DNA from: an uncultured Bacteroidales bacterium
GTDB taxonomy: Bacteria > Bacteroidota > Bacteroidia > Bacteroidales > WCHB1-69
Direction of reading: 5' to 3'
Assembly (NCBI GenBank): GCA_905233585.1
Contig: CAJOFD010000014.1
Location: forward strand, 1-48,176
DNA length: 48,176 bases
Shown here: one piece after another, positions 33,504 to 41,796 of the stretch
Numbering within the stretch: the first letter of the stretch is position 1
Layout: every line of letters begins with the position of its first letter
Notes under the pieces: model-generated
What the model saw: only the letters and a program-made list of their open reading frames with translations
The model's database searches: none
What the model was told of the DNA's origin: nothing
Translations under genes and position numbers: made by a program

Positions 33504-34472
33504 ATGAAATACAAATACATAATCTTCGGTTCTATAATAGGATTACTTGCAGTATTAGTTTTGCTTTCAACCTCTGCTCCTAAACATCAAAACTCTCCAA
33601 CAGAAGATGATTTCAAAAAAACTTTTAATACCAAATATCAATTATTATCACCTCCCATGCCAGATAGCTTGATGTTTTGTGGCGAAGTTGTTCCTATTGA
33701 CAGAGAAGATATTAGAGAAGCCTTGGATAGAGAAATGCTGGTCAATTTATATTGGCAATCCAATCTGCTGTTATATTTTAAGCGTGCCTATCGATTCTTT
33801 CCAGTAATAGAACCCATCTTAAAAACAAACGGTATTCCTGAAGATTTCAAATATTTAGCAGTTATTGAAAGCGGGCTTACCAATGCCGTTTCACCAGCCA
33901 AAGCAGTTGGCTATTGGCAAATAATGAAAGAAACAGGTCTAAGTTTTGGCTTGGAAATTTCTTCAGATATAGACCAAAGACGTGATATTGTTCAATCAAC
34001 AGAAGCCGCTTGTAAATATCTCAAACAATCCAAAGCCCAACATGGCTCTTGGACCGCTGCCGCTGCCGCTTACAATATGGGTGATGGAGGATACAAAAAA
34101 ACAAGTACACAGCAACATACCAAAAATTATTGGGACTTACTATTCAAAGAAGAAACGGCAAGATACATTTTTCGTATTTTAGCGGTAAAAATACTTATGC
34201 AGGAACCTCAACAATATGGAATTTTTTTAAGGTATGCTGATTTATATCCACCATTTTCCACCACAAATATCAAAGTGGATACCTCTATTAATAATCTACC
34301 TGCCTTTGCTGTGCAACAAGGTATATCCTATAAAGAATTAAAAAGATTAAACCCTTGGTTGATTTCTGATAAATTGGAAAACAAATCTCATACAACATAT
34401 TATATTGCCATACCCAACACCGACAAAACACAAACTCCGCACAATAACAACGAACTGCTGAAAAAATTGTAA
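33504..34472 (+). CDS. MltD-like membrane-bound lytic transglycosylase
   Basis: The 322-residue protein has an N-terminal hydrophobic segment (YIIFGSIIGLLAVLVLL) that anchors or exports it. Residues about 105-225 form an SLT (goose-type lysozyme-like) domain with the catalytic glutamate in LAVIESGL (Glu122), then AVGYWQIM, ACKYLK and AAAAYNMGDGG. The enzyme would cleave peptidoglycan glycan strands to 1,6-anhydroMurNAc ends. The C-terminal 60 residues (FAVQQGISYKELKRLNPWL) look like a degenerate LysM-type repeat that may bind the wall. It starts one base after the WecA-like gene, linking wall turnover with polysaccharide synthesis. It ends before a terminator shared with clpS. Confidence 0.92.
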   Translation: MKYKYIIFGSIIGLLAVLVLLSTSAPKHQNSPTEDDFKKTFNTKYQLLSPPMPDSLMFCGEVVPIDREDIREALDREMLVNLYWQSNLLLYFKRAYRFFPVIEPILKTNGIPEDFKYLAVIESGLTNAVSPAKAVGYWQIMKETGLSFGLEISSDIDQRRDIVQSTEAACKYLKQSKAQHGSWTAAAAAYNMGDGGYKKTSTQQHTKNYWDLLFKEETARYIFRILAVKILMQEPQQYGIFLRYADLYPPFSTTNIKVDTSINNLPAFAVQQGISYKELKRLNPWLISDKLENKSHTTYYIAIPNTDKTQTPHNNNELLKKL

Positions 34473-34698
34473 ATGCTATCCGCTAAAACTTTGGTACATA
34501 TCGGTCTATTTTGGGACCAGCTTTCAGTATAGACTATGTCTTTCACCGATTTCTTTCTTTGCTCACATTCAATAGTGAACGGAAAAAATTTTGACACATT
34601 TTTTTGTGTAATTCTTATTTTAGTTGGATATGATATATGAATTATTGCAAGGGAATTTCATCTAAAAAAACAGAAAAATTGAATTGTATGAAAACACA

Positions 34699-34722
34699 AA
34701 GGCGGACTTAATGGTCCGCCTT
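34699..34722. terminator. Bidirectional hairpin terminator between mltD-like gene and clpS
   Basis: The arms AAGGCGGAC and GTCCGCCTT (34699-34707, 34714-34722) pair perfectly with a six-base loop that contains the clpS stop codon. A T-rich run follows on both strands, though interrupted. The region 34473-34698 before it holds no gene that I can support. Confidence 0.75.
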
Positions 34723-35001
34723 GTTTATTTTAACCGTTAAACCTCGATTAAGCATTATTTGGGCGATTCTTCGCACCTCTTCATACGGAGCGGTAAAAAC
34801 ATCACATTTGCCCGCAGTATGTGTAATAAAGGCACATTGCAGAGCTTGTTCATAAGTATGTTTGCACAACTCCATTAATGTATCTATCACAAATTCAAAG
34901 GTATTGTAATCATCATTTATCAACCACAATACATAAGGCGAATCTTCCAACAATGCCTCTTGATAAGCCTCTTGTGCTTTATATTGCGAACTACCACTCA
35001 T
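34708..35001 (-). CDS. clpS: ATP-dependent Clp protease adaptor ClpS
   Basis: ClpS delivers proteins with N-end-rule residues to the ClpAP-type protease. The 97 residues fit the family: a flexible N-terminal arm, then WLINDDYNTFEFVIDTL near residues 26-42 (the conserved Asn-Asp before the substrate pocket), a helix with CKHTYEQALQCAFITHTAGKC, and a final strand with LTVKI. Its first 11 bases overlap the end of the DUF4468 gene, so it is translated as the last gene of the hldD-to-clpS block. clpA is not in the window. Confidence 0.95.
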   Translation of the reverse strand: MSGSSQYKAQEAYQEALLEDSPYVLWLINDDYNTFEFVIDTLMELCKHTYEQALQCAFITHTAGKCDVFTAPYEEVRRIAQIMLNRGLTVKINKADH

Positions 35002-35548
35002 CTACAATAACTTTTTCAGGTAGCATACCTTCTTTTAATGCCGCTATCAGTTTATGTACCGCTTCATCTATTTGATGCAAATGGTCATAACGTACAGCTG
35101 TCCATTCCGGACGTGATTGGTCCAACCATTTTTCTATCGGAAATCGGGCAGATTCTCTTTTGTAAATATCTGTAATCGTGTAACGATAACGGTTTTCTTT
35201 AGCCTCTATAGTCAAAGTGTAATAAACAAACCCTGCCGCTTGAAAAGTTTTTCCATCTTTGGACAATGTGCTAATTTTAATATTGGACTCACATACCAAT
35301 GTTGTATTGTCTTTGTCGGCTTTTTTTATAGCCACCATAGGATTGCTAAAATAACCATTAGCCCACTTTACCGCACGATCATACAAAACAGTTGAACTAC
35401 CCTGTTGTTGTACTACCTCCCGATAAGAAACCAATTTGGTATTTTCATCAATAGGCATATTGGGAAAATCGTTGTATTGTGTTTTTTGAGCCATTAGGCT
35501 GCCTAAAATGGATAAAACACAAACCATTGTCAAAAATTCTTTTTTCAT
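34991..35548 (-). CDS. Secreted DUF4468 protein
   Basis: I set the start at ATG 35548, two bases after the folA stop. An in-frame TTG two codons earlier would overlap folA and add nothing. The 185 residues begin with a signal peptide (MKKEFLTMVCVLSILGSLMAQ). The rest fits DUF4468, a Bacteroidota domain with a TBP-like fold: DRAVKWANGYFSNPMVAIKKAD near 60-80 and YTLTIEAKENRYRYTITDI near 110-128. Its function is unknown. It sits between folA and clpS with tight spacing on both sides, probably as part of a transcript and not through functional linkage. Confidence 0.88.
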   Translation of the reverse strand: MKKEFLTMVCVLSILGSLMAQKTQYNDFPNMPIDENTKLVSYREVVQQQGSSTVLYDRAVKWANGYFSNPMVAIKKADKDNTTLVCESNIKISTLSKDGKTFQAAGFVYYTLTIEAKENRYRYTITDIYKRESARFPIEKWLDQSRPEWTAVRYDHLHQIDEAVHKLIAALKEGMLPEKVIVDEW

Positions 35549-35550
35549 AT

Positions 35551-36057
35551 TCAAATATTTTTTCGTTTATAAACACAAAATGTATAATCATAAGGGTGCT
35601 TTTCATCTGCCTTACATTTTATTTCTTCTTGCAAATTCCATTCCGAAACATCAAAATTCGGGAAAAAAGCATCGGCATCAGGAAAATCAGCATGTATTCT
35701 TGTCAAATACAACGTTGAAATCATGGGGAAAAATTGTCGATACACAGAGGCACCTCCCATGACAAAAACTTTTTCTTCTTTTTCTATCAAACGCAAAGCT
35801 TCATCGATGGAATGTGCCATATAGCAAGCCGCATAGCGTTGCATTTCGTTGGCAGCCAAAACAATATTTTTTCTTCCCGAAAGAGGTTTATGAGGCAAAG
35901 ATTGATAGGTATTTTCTCCCATTAATACGGTTGCCCCCATGGTAACTTTTTTAAACCATTTCAAATCGTTGGGCAAATGACAAAGCAATTCATTTTTCCT
36001 ACCGATTTCATTGTTGTTGCCTATGGCAACTATCATATTTAAATTATTATATATCAT
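35551..36057 (-). CDS. folA: Dihydrofolate reductase
   Basis: DHFR reduces dihydrofolate to tetrahydrofolate with NADPH. The 168 residues show MIVAIGNNNEIG near 8-19, HLPNDLKWFK with the catalytic acid Asp31, TVLMGENTYQSLP near 43-55, and MGGASVYRQF near 98-107. A second ATG at 36036 gives a start closer to the usual DHFR N-terminus, and both are possible; I keep 36057 because it lies four bases after glyS. The tryptophan that nearly all DHFRs have just before this loop (Trp22 of the Escherichia coli enzyme) is Cys26 here (LLCHLP), one base away from a Trp codon. That could alter folate or inhibitor binding. Confidence 0.95.
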   Translation of the reverse strand: MIYNNLNMIVAIGNNNEIGRKNELLCHLPNDLKWFKKVTMGATVLMGENTYQSLPHKPLSGRKNIVLAANEMQRYAACYMAHSIDEALRLIEKEEKVFVMGGASVYRQFFPMISTLYLTRIHADFPDADAFFPNFDVSEWNLQEEIKCKADEKHPYDYTFCVYKRKNI

Positions 36058-36061
36058 TATA

Positions 36062-37585
36062 TTATCTTTTATTTTTCAATAAACGGTTTGCAATTTGCGG
36101 CAATTCATCAACAGACACTCTGTCTTGAGTCATGGTATCCCGATAACGAATTGTTACCGTATTGTCTTCCAATGTTTGGTTATCAACCGTGATACAGAAA
36201 GGTGTACCAATAGCATCTTGACGGCGATAGCGTCTGCCAATAGCATCTTTTTCATCATATTGACAATTGTAATCTTCTTGCAAAGAAGCCAAAATTTCTC
36301 TTGCTTTTTCCGGCATTCCGTCTTTTTTAACAAGAGGCAATACAGCAAATTTATAAGGTGCTAAAAATGAAGGGATATTCAAAACAACACGTTCTGAACC
36401 ATCTTCCAATTTTTCTTCTGTATAGGCATTGCTTAACACAGCCAGAAACATTCTATCCAAACCTATTGAAGTTTCCACAACATAAGGCACATAACTTTCA
36501 TTAAGTTCTGCATCAAAATATTGCATTTTTTTGCCAGAATAGGTTTGATGAGCACTCAAATCAAAATCTGTACGGGAATGAATGCCTTCCAATTCTTTAA
36601 AACCAAACGGAAACTCAAATTCAATATCTGTTGCGGCATTGGCATAATGGGCCAATTTTTCATGGTCATGAAAACGATATTTTGTTTCTTTTATTCCCAA
36701 TGATTTATGCCATTTCATACGTTCTTCTTTCCAAAATGCAAACCATTTGAGTTCTTCACCCGGACGAACAAAGAATTGCATTTCCATTTGTTCAAATTCT
36801 CTCATTCTAAAAATAAACTGACGGGCAACTATCTCATTTCTAAAAGCTTTCCCTATCTGAGCAATACCAAAAGGCACTTTCATACGCCCCGTTTTTTGAA
36901 CATTGAGAAAATTGACAAAAATACCTTGTGCTGTTTCCGGACGCAAATAAATAGTATCTGCCCCCTCTGCGGTAGACCCCATTTGTGTGGCAAACATCAA
37001 ATTAAATTGACGTACATCTGTCCAATTTCTAGAACCAGAGATAGGACAAACAATGCCCAATTCTTCTATCAAGGCTTTTATTCCCTGCAAATCATTATCT
37101 ATCATTGCTTTTTGGAAACGACCATTAATATCATCTATTTTAGCCTGATATTCCAATACACGTTGATTGGTAGAACGGAACATCTTTTCGTCAAAGTTTT
37201 CAAAACGTTTAGACGCTTTTTCTATTTCTTTATTGATTTTATCTTCAATTTTTTGCAGATAATCTTCTATGAGATTGTCTGCCCGATAACGTTTTTTAGA
37301 ATCTTTATTATCAATCATCGGGTCATTGAAAGCATCAACGTGTCCAGAGGCTTTCCATGTGGTAGGGTGCATAAAAATAGCACTATCTATTCCGACAATA
37401 TTTTCGTGCATTTGCACCATTGCTTTCCACCAATATTGTTTAATATTGTTTTTTAATTCAACACCCAACTGACCATAATCATACACCGCACTCAAACCAT
37501 CATATATTTCACTTGAAGGAAATATAAAACCATATTCTTTGGCATGTGCCGTTATCTTTTTAAACAAATCTTCATTATTTGCCAT
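36062..37585 (-). CDS. glyS: Glycyl-tRNA synthetase (single-chain, homodimeric type)
   Basis: This class II synthetase charges tRNA-Gly. At 507 residues in one chain it is the eukaryote/archaea/Bacteroidota-like homodimeric form and not the alpha2beta2 form of Escherichia coli. Motifs include an N-terminal FIFPSSEIYDG near 15-25, LRPETAQGIFVNF near 209, motif 2 as FRNEIVARQFIFRMREFEQMEMQFF (about 247-271), motif 3 as ETSIGLDRMFLAVL near 375, and a C-terminal anticodon-binding domain from about 405. It is the fourth gene of the hldD-to-clpS block, 17 bases after mntP and 4 before folA. I see no T-box, as expected outside the Firmicutes. Confidence 0.97.
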   Translation of the reverse strand: MANNEDLFKKITAHAKEYGFIFPSSEIYDGLSAVYDYGQLGVELKNNIKQYWWKAMVQMHENIVGIDSAIFMHPTTWKASGHVDAFNDPMIDNKDSKKRYRADNLIEDYLQKIEDKINKEIEKASKRFENFDEKMFRSTNQRVLEYQAKIDDINGRFQKAMIDNDLQGIKALIEELGIVCPISGSRNWTDVRQFNLMFATQMGSTAEGADTIYLRPETAQGIFVNFLNVQKTGRMKVPFGIAQIGKAFRNEIVARQFIFRMREFEQMEMQFFVRPGEELKWFAFWKEERMKWHKSLGIKETKYRFHDHEKLAHYANAATDIEFEFPFGFKELEGIHSRTDFDLSAHQTYSGKKMQYFDAELNESYVPYVVETSIGLDRMFLAVLSNAYTEEKLEDGSERVVLNIPSFLAPYKFAVLPLVKKDGMPEKAREILASLQEDYNCQYDEKDAIGRRYRRQDAIGTPFCITVDNQTLEDNTVTIRYRDTMTQDRVSVDELPQIANRLLKNKR

Positions 37586-37602
37586 TGTTCTTTCCTATAT
37601 TA

Positions 37603-38175
37603 TTAAAAAAATAAATGTTCTATCAATATTTTTGTTCCGATTGCAATCAAGATGAGACCTCCAAACATCTCCCATTTGTTGAATGTGAAACGATTTCTAC
37701 AATAGGAGCCTATCAAAGAACCTACCATAGAAAACAGAAGACTGACTATCCCTATTATAGCTATTGCCCACCAAATTTCATTGTCATGACCGACAAATAT
37801 CAATCCTGTTGCCAATGCATCTATGCTGGTCGCAATGGATAAAATCATCAATCTTTTAAATGTAAAATATTGTTCATTAGATTCTTTCGTTATTTCTTCT
37901 TTATTTCTCAAGTTTTCAACAATCATTTTTCCACCGATTAATAACAAAATAAAAAAAGCCAACCAATGATCAATGGGTTCAATATATTTAGCAAAACTAA
38001 CACCAACCGACCAACCAATCAATGGCATAAATGCTTGAAAAAATCCGAACAGAAATGCCATTAGCAAGCGATGAGCAGTTGTGATATTGTTTTGTACAAC
38101 TCCATATGTAATGGAAACTGCAAAACAATCCATTGCCAAACCAATTGCCAACAAAACAATAAATGTCAATGTCAT
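37603..38175 (-). CDS. mntP: Manganese efflux pump MntP
   Basis: The 190-residue membrane protein has six hydrophobic segments in two repeats and exports Mn(II). The family Asp motifs are present in both halves: GLAMDCFAVSITYG near residues 12-25 and SIDALATGLIFVG near 117-129, together with GFFQAFMPLIGW near 44-55. The loop between the halves is charged (NLRNKEEITKESNEQ). It lies between a lipocalin-like lipoprotein gene and glyS on one strand. A perfect 13-base inverted repeat stands 33 bases before its ATG and may act in the leader. No yybP-ykoY manganese riboswitch is apparent. Confidence 0.95.
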   Translation of the reverse strand: MTLTFIVLLAIGLAMDCFAVSITYGVVQNNITTAHRLLMAFLFGFFQAFMPLIGWSVGVSFAKYIEPIDHWLAFFILLLIGGKMIVENLRNKEEITKESNEQYFTFKRLMILSIATSIDALATGLIFVGHDNEIWWAIAIIGIVSLLFSMVGSLIGSYCRNRFTFNKWEMFGGLILIAIGTKILIEHLFF

Positions 38176-38207
38176 CTGCTCAAAAAGTCCATATTTATAT
38201 GTAAATG

Positions 38208-38236
38208 CCGTCTAATAAAACTTTTTTATTAGACGG
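38208..38236. promoter_or_regulatory. Perfect 13-bp inverted repeat upstream of mntP
   Basis: The arms CCGTCTAATAAAA (38208-38220) and TTTTATTAGACGG (38224-38236) are perfectly complementary with a three-base loop. There is no T run after the stem on either strand, so it does not look like a standard intrinsic terminator. It could be a transcript attenuator, an RNA processing site or a protein-binding palindrome controlling mntP. Confidence 0.6.
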
Positions 38237-38270
38237 ACATAAGAAATCTTATTTTGAATTTATCAACAAT

Positions 38271-38699
38271 TTATTTTTTTGCTGTATAAATCTTTTCATT
38301 ATTGGGATAACCTTCACTATCATCAACAATGAAAATCAATTGGCTGTTTTCTATCTTATATTTATAGGTAACATCTGCCACTTTTGAGCCGTCATCTTGT
38401 GTTTGATTGTAAAAAGTTATTTTATTGTGTTTGCGTTCAAAATTACCTTCTCTTGTCCAACGTGTGTATTTTCCTTCTTTTCGCAACATATAACTTCGTT
38501 TGAATTTTTGACTATTCCCTGAATCAAAGGTCAGTGTTTCTTTGCAAGAATCTACAGCCAGATTTTGTGCAGCCTTGATATCTATTTCCCAACTACCAAC
38601 AATTTTCATTTTGTCGTATTTGTTACAACTTGTAGCCAAAAAGCCGACAAAGAACAAAAATCCCATTATGAACATCATTTTTTTTACCATCTTTTTCAT
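38271..38699 (-). CDS. Lipocalin-like lipoprotein
   Basis: The 142-residue protein has a long lipoprotein signal ending in ATSC (Cys25). The mature part opens with MKIVGSWEIDI, the GxW motif that starts many small lipocalin-like Bacteroidota lipoproteins, then continues as antiparallel beta strands (KETLTFDSG, GKYTRWTREGNFE, ADVTYKYKIENSQLIFIVDD). Its ligand and role are unknown. It starts 18 bases after hldD and precedes mntP by 95 bases, including the inverted repeat. It may be a member of the long operon or end near the hairpin. Confidence 0.75.
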   Translation of the reverse strand: MKKMVKKMMFIMGFLFFVGFLATSCNKYDKMKIVGSWEIDIKAAQNLAVDSCKETLTFDSGNSQKFKRSYMLRKEGKYTRWTREGNFERKHNKITFYNQTQDDGSKVADVTYKYKIENSQLIFIVDDSEGYPNNEKIYTAKK

Positions 38700-38717
38700 G
38701 TTTATTTTATTTTTACA

Positions 38718-39689
38718 TTAATAACAACTATTTTTCATTAAATAATTTTGCACATAATCTTTCACCCCATCTTCCAATGAAGTAAACGGTTGATTATAAC
38801 CGATATCTATCAATTTATCCATTTTTGCTTGGGTATAATATTGATATTTTTCACGTATATCCAATGGCATATCCACAAATTCAATACATTCAGGTCTATC
38901 CATGGCAGCAAATGTCGCTTTTGCCAAATCAAGAAACGACCTTGCGTGTCCAGTGCCAACATTATACAAGCCGGATTTGGTTTGTGTCTGCATCAAAAAA
39001 GCAATTACATTAATAACATCTTTGACATAAACAAAATCCCGCAATTGTTTACCATCTTCAAATTTTGGATTATGCGAACGGAACAATTGTACTTTTCCTG
39101 TTTCTTGAATTTGATGAAAAGAATGCAATATTACAGAAGCCATTCTTTTTTTGTGATATTCATTAGGACCATATACATTAAAGAATTTCAAACCTGCCCA
39201 AAAAGGAGGTTCTTCTTCTTGAGCCAAAGCCCACTTGTCAAACTCATTTTTAGAAACGCCATATAAATTTAATGGTTTCAATTTTTCTACAATGCTATGA
39301 CTATCCACATAACCATATTCTCCATTGCCATAGGTAGCAGCAGAAGAAGCATATATGAGTGGAATTTGATATAGTACACAATTTTCCCAAACTTGTTGAG
39401 TGTAACTAAGATTCAACTCATCTAACAATTCCCAATTGGTTTCTGTGGTATCTGTTCTTGCACCAATATGCAAAATGCATTTCACTGCATTGCCGTTGGC
39501 CTCCAACCACGAGAAAAATTCTGTACGACTTACTTTGGTAACAAATGATTTATGTTCCAAATTGCAGTTTTTTTCTTGTTTGGAAAAATCATCAACTGCA
39601 ACCAAATTTTCATAATTTAATTCATGTAATCTCTGCAATAAGCAACTCCCAATAAAACCAGCAGCACCTGTTACAACGATATATTTCAT
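38718..39689 (-). CDS. hldD: ADP-L-glycero-D-manno-heptose 6-epimerase
   Basis: HldD makes ADP-L-glycero-beta-D-manno-heptose, the heptose donor for the inner core of lipopolysaccharide. The 323 residues form an NAD(P)-binding extended short-chain reductase: GAAGFIGS near residues 7-14, HIGARTDTTE near 75-84 (the HldD-specific loop), and the YGVSK catalytic Tyr-Lys pair near 143-147. FFNVYGPNEYHKKRMAS and QLRDFVYVKDV match HldD as well. It starts from a -7 box 26 bases upstream and appears to head the block lipocalin-like / mntP / glyS / folA / DUF4468 / clpS. Its presence indicates heptose-containing LPS. Confidence 0.94.
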   Translation of the reverse strand: MKYIVVTGAAGFIGSCLLQRLHELNYENLVAVDDFSKQEKNCNLEHKSFVTKVSRTEFFSWLEANGNAVKCILHIGARTDTTETNWELLDELNLSYTQQVWENCVLYQIPLIYASSAATYGNGEYGYVDSHSIVEKLKPLNLYGVSKNEFDKWALAQEEEPPFWAGLKFFNVYGPNEYHKKRMASVILHSFHQIQETGKVQLFRSHNPKFEDGKQLRDFVYVKDVINVIAFLMQTQTKSGLYNVGTGHARSFLDLAKATFAAMDRPECIEFVDMPLDIREKYQYYTQAKMDKLIDIGYNQPFTSLEDGVKDYVQNYLMKNSCY

Positions 39690-39715
39690 GGTATCCTTTT
39701 TATTTCTGTTTTTTG

Positions 39716-39723
39716 CAAAGGTA
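39716..39723 (-). promoter_or_regulatory. -7 promoter box of hldD and the following genes
   Basis: The minus strand reads TACCTTTG, 26 bases before the hldD ATG. It is the only good -7 box that I found for the seven-gene minus-strand block down to clpS. Confidence 0.6.
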
Positions 39724-39785
39724 TCAAAAAAAAACAGACGATAATCAATTCTATTTACTTTGCAAAAAAATTATTTTATTTATTT

Positions 39786-40925
39786 TTAATTATCACTATT
39801 TTCTATTGATTTTCTTTCCCTATTGGAAATATCATAAAATACCTCTACTTCCTCTTCGTAGGCTTTGTGTTTGACATAATTTCTCCATTTGGTCAAAACA
39901 TTTTGCATGTCCATACACAACTCGGAATCAAAAAACATTCTTTTTCCCGTTGTAGGGTGTTCAAATCCAATGCATTTAGCATGCAAGGCTTGTCTTGGCA
40001 ATATCTCAAAACAATTTTGGACAAATTGTTTATATTTTGAAAATGTGGTTCCTTTTAAAATTCTATCGCCCCCATAAGTGGCATCGTTAAACAACGGATG
40101 TCCAATATGTTGCATGTGGACACGTATTTGATGAGTCCTGCCTGTTTCCAATTGACATTCTATTAATGTTACATAGCCAAAACGTTCCAAGACTTTCCAA
40201 TGAGTAACAGCATGTTTGCCTTGTGTTTCGTCTGCAAATACAGTCATTATTTTTCTATCCTTAACACTTCTGCCCACATTACCGACAATGGTTCCATTTT
40301 CTTCTTGAAAATCGCCCCATACCAAGGCTTGATATTTTCTATCTATAGTATGGCTAAAAAATTGGGCAGCCAATTTGGCTTGAGCATATTCCGTTTTAGC
40401 TACAAGCATCAGACCCGAAGTGTTTTTGTCTATTCTGTGTACCAAAAACGGAGCCGTCATTGTTCCATTTTGGTTCAAAATGTGTTGCAAATGATAACAC
40501 AAAGCATTAACCAAAGTTCCACTATAATTGCCATAAGCAGGGTGTACAACCATACCCGGAGCTTTATTGACAACCAACAAATCATCATCTTCGTAAACAA
40601 TATACAAAGAAATATTTTCTGGAATAAGTTCTATCTCTCTTGGCGGATAAGACAAAACAACCGAAATTTCATCAAAAGGCTTTACCTTATAGTTTTGTTT
40701 GGCAACCTTACCATTAACAAGAATATTTCCAGCCATAGAGGCTTGTTTTATCTTACTTCTTGAGGTATTGGCCATCATACCAGCCAAATACTTGTCAAGT
40801 CTCAACAAACTTTGCCCTTTGTCTACGACAACCTTAAAATGCTCATAGAGTTCATCTCCACCTTCTTCTGTGTCGGTATCTTCGGGCAAATCCAAATCTT
40901 CAGGCAATTTCAATAGTTCATCCAT
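39786..40925 (-). CDS. RluA-family 23S rRNA pseudouridine synthase (RluD-like)
   Basis: The 379-residue enzyme isomerises uridines in 23S rRNA. Residues about 35-100 are an S4 RNA-binding domain (LRLDKYLAGMMANTSRSKIKQA). The catalytic core follows, with the RluA-family signature HRIDKNTSGLMLVAK and catalytic Asp166, then GRTHQIRVHMQHIGHPLFND near 266. Domain order and S4 domain favour RluD over RluA/RluC, but the target positions are not certain. It has an acidic N-terminal extension (EDLDLPEDTDTEEGGDE) and about 40 extra charged residues at the C-terminus. It ends the der / lipid kinase / exonuclease / synthase operon. Confidence 0.93.
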   Translation of the reverse strand: MDELLKLPEDLDLPEDTDTEEGGDELYEHFKVVVDKGQSLLRLDKYLAGMMANTSRSKIKQASMAGNILVNGKVAKQNYKVKPFDEISVVLSYPPREIELIPENISLYIVYEDDDLLVVNKAPGMVVHPAYGNYSGTLVNALCYHLQHILNQNGTMTAPFLVHRIDKNTSGLMLVAKTEYAQAKLAAQFFSHTIDRKYQALVWGDFQEENGTIVGNVGRSVKDRKIMTVFADETQGKHAVTHWKVLERFGYVTLIECQLETGRTHQIRVHMQHIGHPLFNDATYGGDRILKGTTFSKYKQFVQNCFEILPRQALHAKCIGFEHPTTGKRMFFDSELCMDMQNVLTKWRNYVKHKAYEEEVEVFYDISNRERKSIENSDN

Positions 40926-40943
40926 TCAGACAAATATTTTTTT

Positions 40944-41771
40944 CTATCGTTTAGACAACTTATTGCTCAACATTCGCAAGCGGATATTATGAATAACTTT
41001 TTTGGTATAAAGCGGGAAATCGGCTTTCATCATCCAATCATAATAAGAAGGCTCTATGGTAAAAATCTGTTCTACCGACTTGCCTTTATGTTTCCCGAAA
41101 TTGAAAACCTCCTCATCTTTTTCATTAAAAACAATATGCCCTGCAAAATCGACATTTCTACCTACAGTAGAATAGGCAGCCAATTTGGCAACATTATTTT
41201 CTATAGGACAAATGCCTTGTTCTCTTTCTTTTTCGTCCCACGAAAGCGTATTTTGATATTTTTCAACTTGTGCCTCCAATATTTTAAAAGTGGCAATCGT
41301 ATCGGCTTCTGCCGTATGGGCATTTTCAAGACTTTCGTTGCAATAGAAACGATAAGCAGCCTTTAAGGTACGCGGCTCCATTTTGTGAAAAATATTCTGT
41401 ACATCAATTACTTTCACCTCCCTCAAATCCAAATCGCTATCTATACGGAGAAATTCTTCAACCAACAAAGGCAAATCAAATTTAAGCAAATTGTAACCTG
41501 CCAAATCACAACCTTTCAAAAAATCCGCAATTATAGGAGCAACTTGTTTAAAAGTAGGCTTGTTGACAACGTCTTTATCGTAAATACCATGAATTTCTGA
41601 AACCGATTCCGGTATGTGCATTTCAGGATTGAGTTGTTCGGTATAAACTTCCGTTGTATAATCCGGATTTACTTTATATAGACAAATTTCAACAATTTTA
41701 TCTATTCCTATATTTAAACCTGTGGTTTCTAAATCAAAAAAAACAAGGGGTTTCTTTAAATCAAGCTTCAT
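40944..41771 (-). CDS. DEDDh 3'-5' exonuclease (DNA polymerase III epsilon-like)
   Basis: The 275-residue protein has the DEDDh exonuclease motifs: FDLETTGL near residues 12-19, GYNLLKFDLPLL near 92-103 and HTAEADTIAT near 152-161 with the catalytic His and Asp. After residue about 215 comes a short module with FNFGKHKGKSVEQIF and YYDWMMKADFP, as found behind the nuclease domain in exonuclease X-like proteins and DUF3820-type families. It is a repair or proofreading-type nuclease; whether it associates with the replicative polymerase is not evident. It lies 25 bases after the lipid kinase gene and 18 before the pseudouridine synthase gene. Confidence 0.92.
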   Translation of the reverse strand: MKLDLKKPLVFFDLETTGLNIGIDKIVEICLYKVNPDYTTEVYTEQLNPEMHIPESVSEIHGIYDKDVVNKPTFKQVAPIIADFLKGCDLAGYNLLKFDLPLLVEEFLRIDSDLDLREVKVIDVQNIFHKMEPRTLKAAYRFYCNESLENAHTAEADTIATFKILEAQVEKYQNTLSWDEKEREQGICPIENNVAKLAAYSTVGRNVDFAGHIVFNEKDEEVFNFGKHKGKSVEQIFTIEPSYYDWMMKADFPLYTKKVIHNIRLRMLSNKLSKR

Positions 41772-41796
41772 TTTTTAATATTTTATTTTAAGTTAA

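Noticed and set aside
34473..34698. Small gene between the lytic transglycosylase gene and clpS
   Set aside because: The minus-strand frame at 34400-34597 overlaps the transglycosylase end, has no promoter and shows no family. The rest is A/T-rich intergenic DNA.
38176..38270. yybP-ykoY manganese riboswitch upstream of mntP
   Set aside because: Only a simple palindrome is visible. The multi-helix junction and conserved loops of that riboswitch are absent and the leader is too short.
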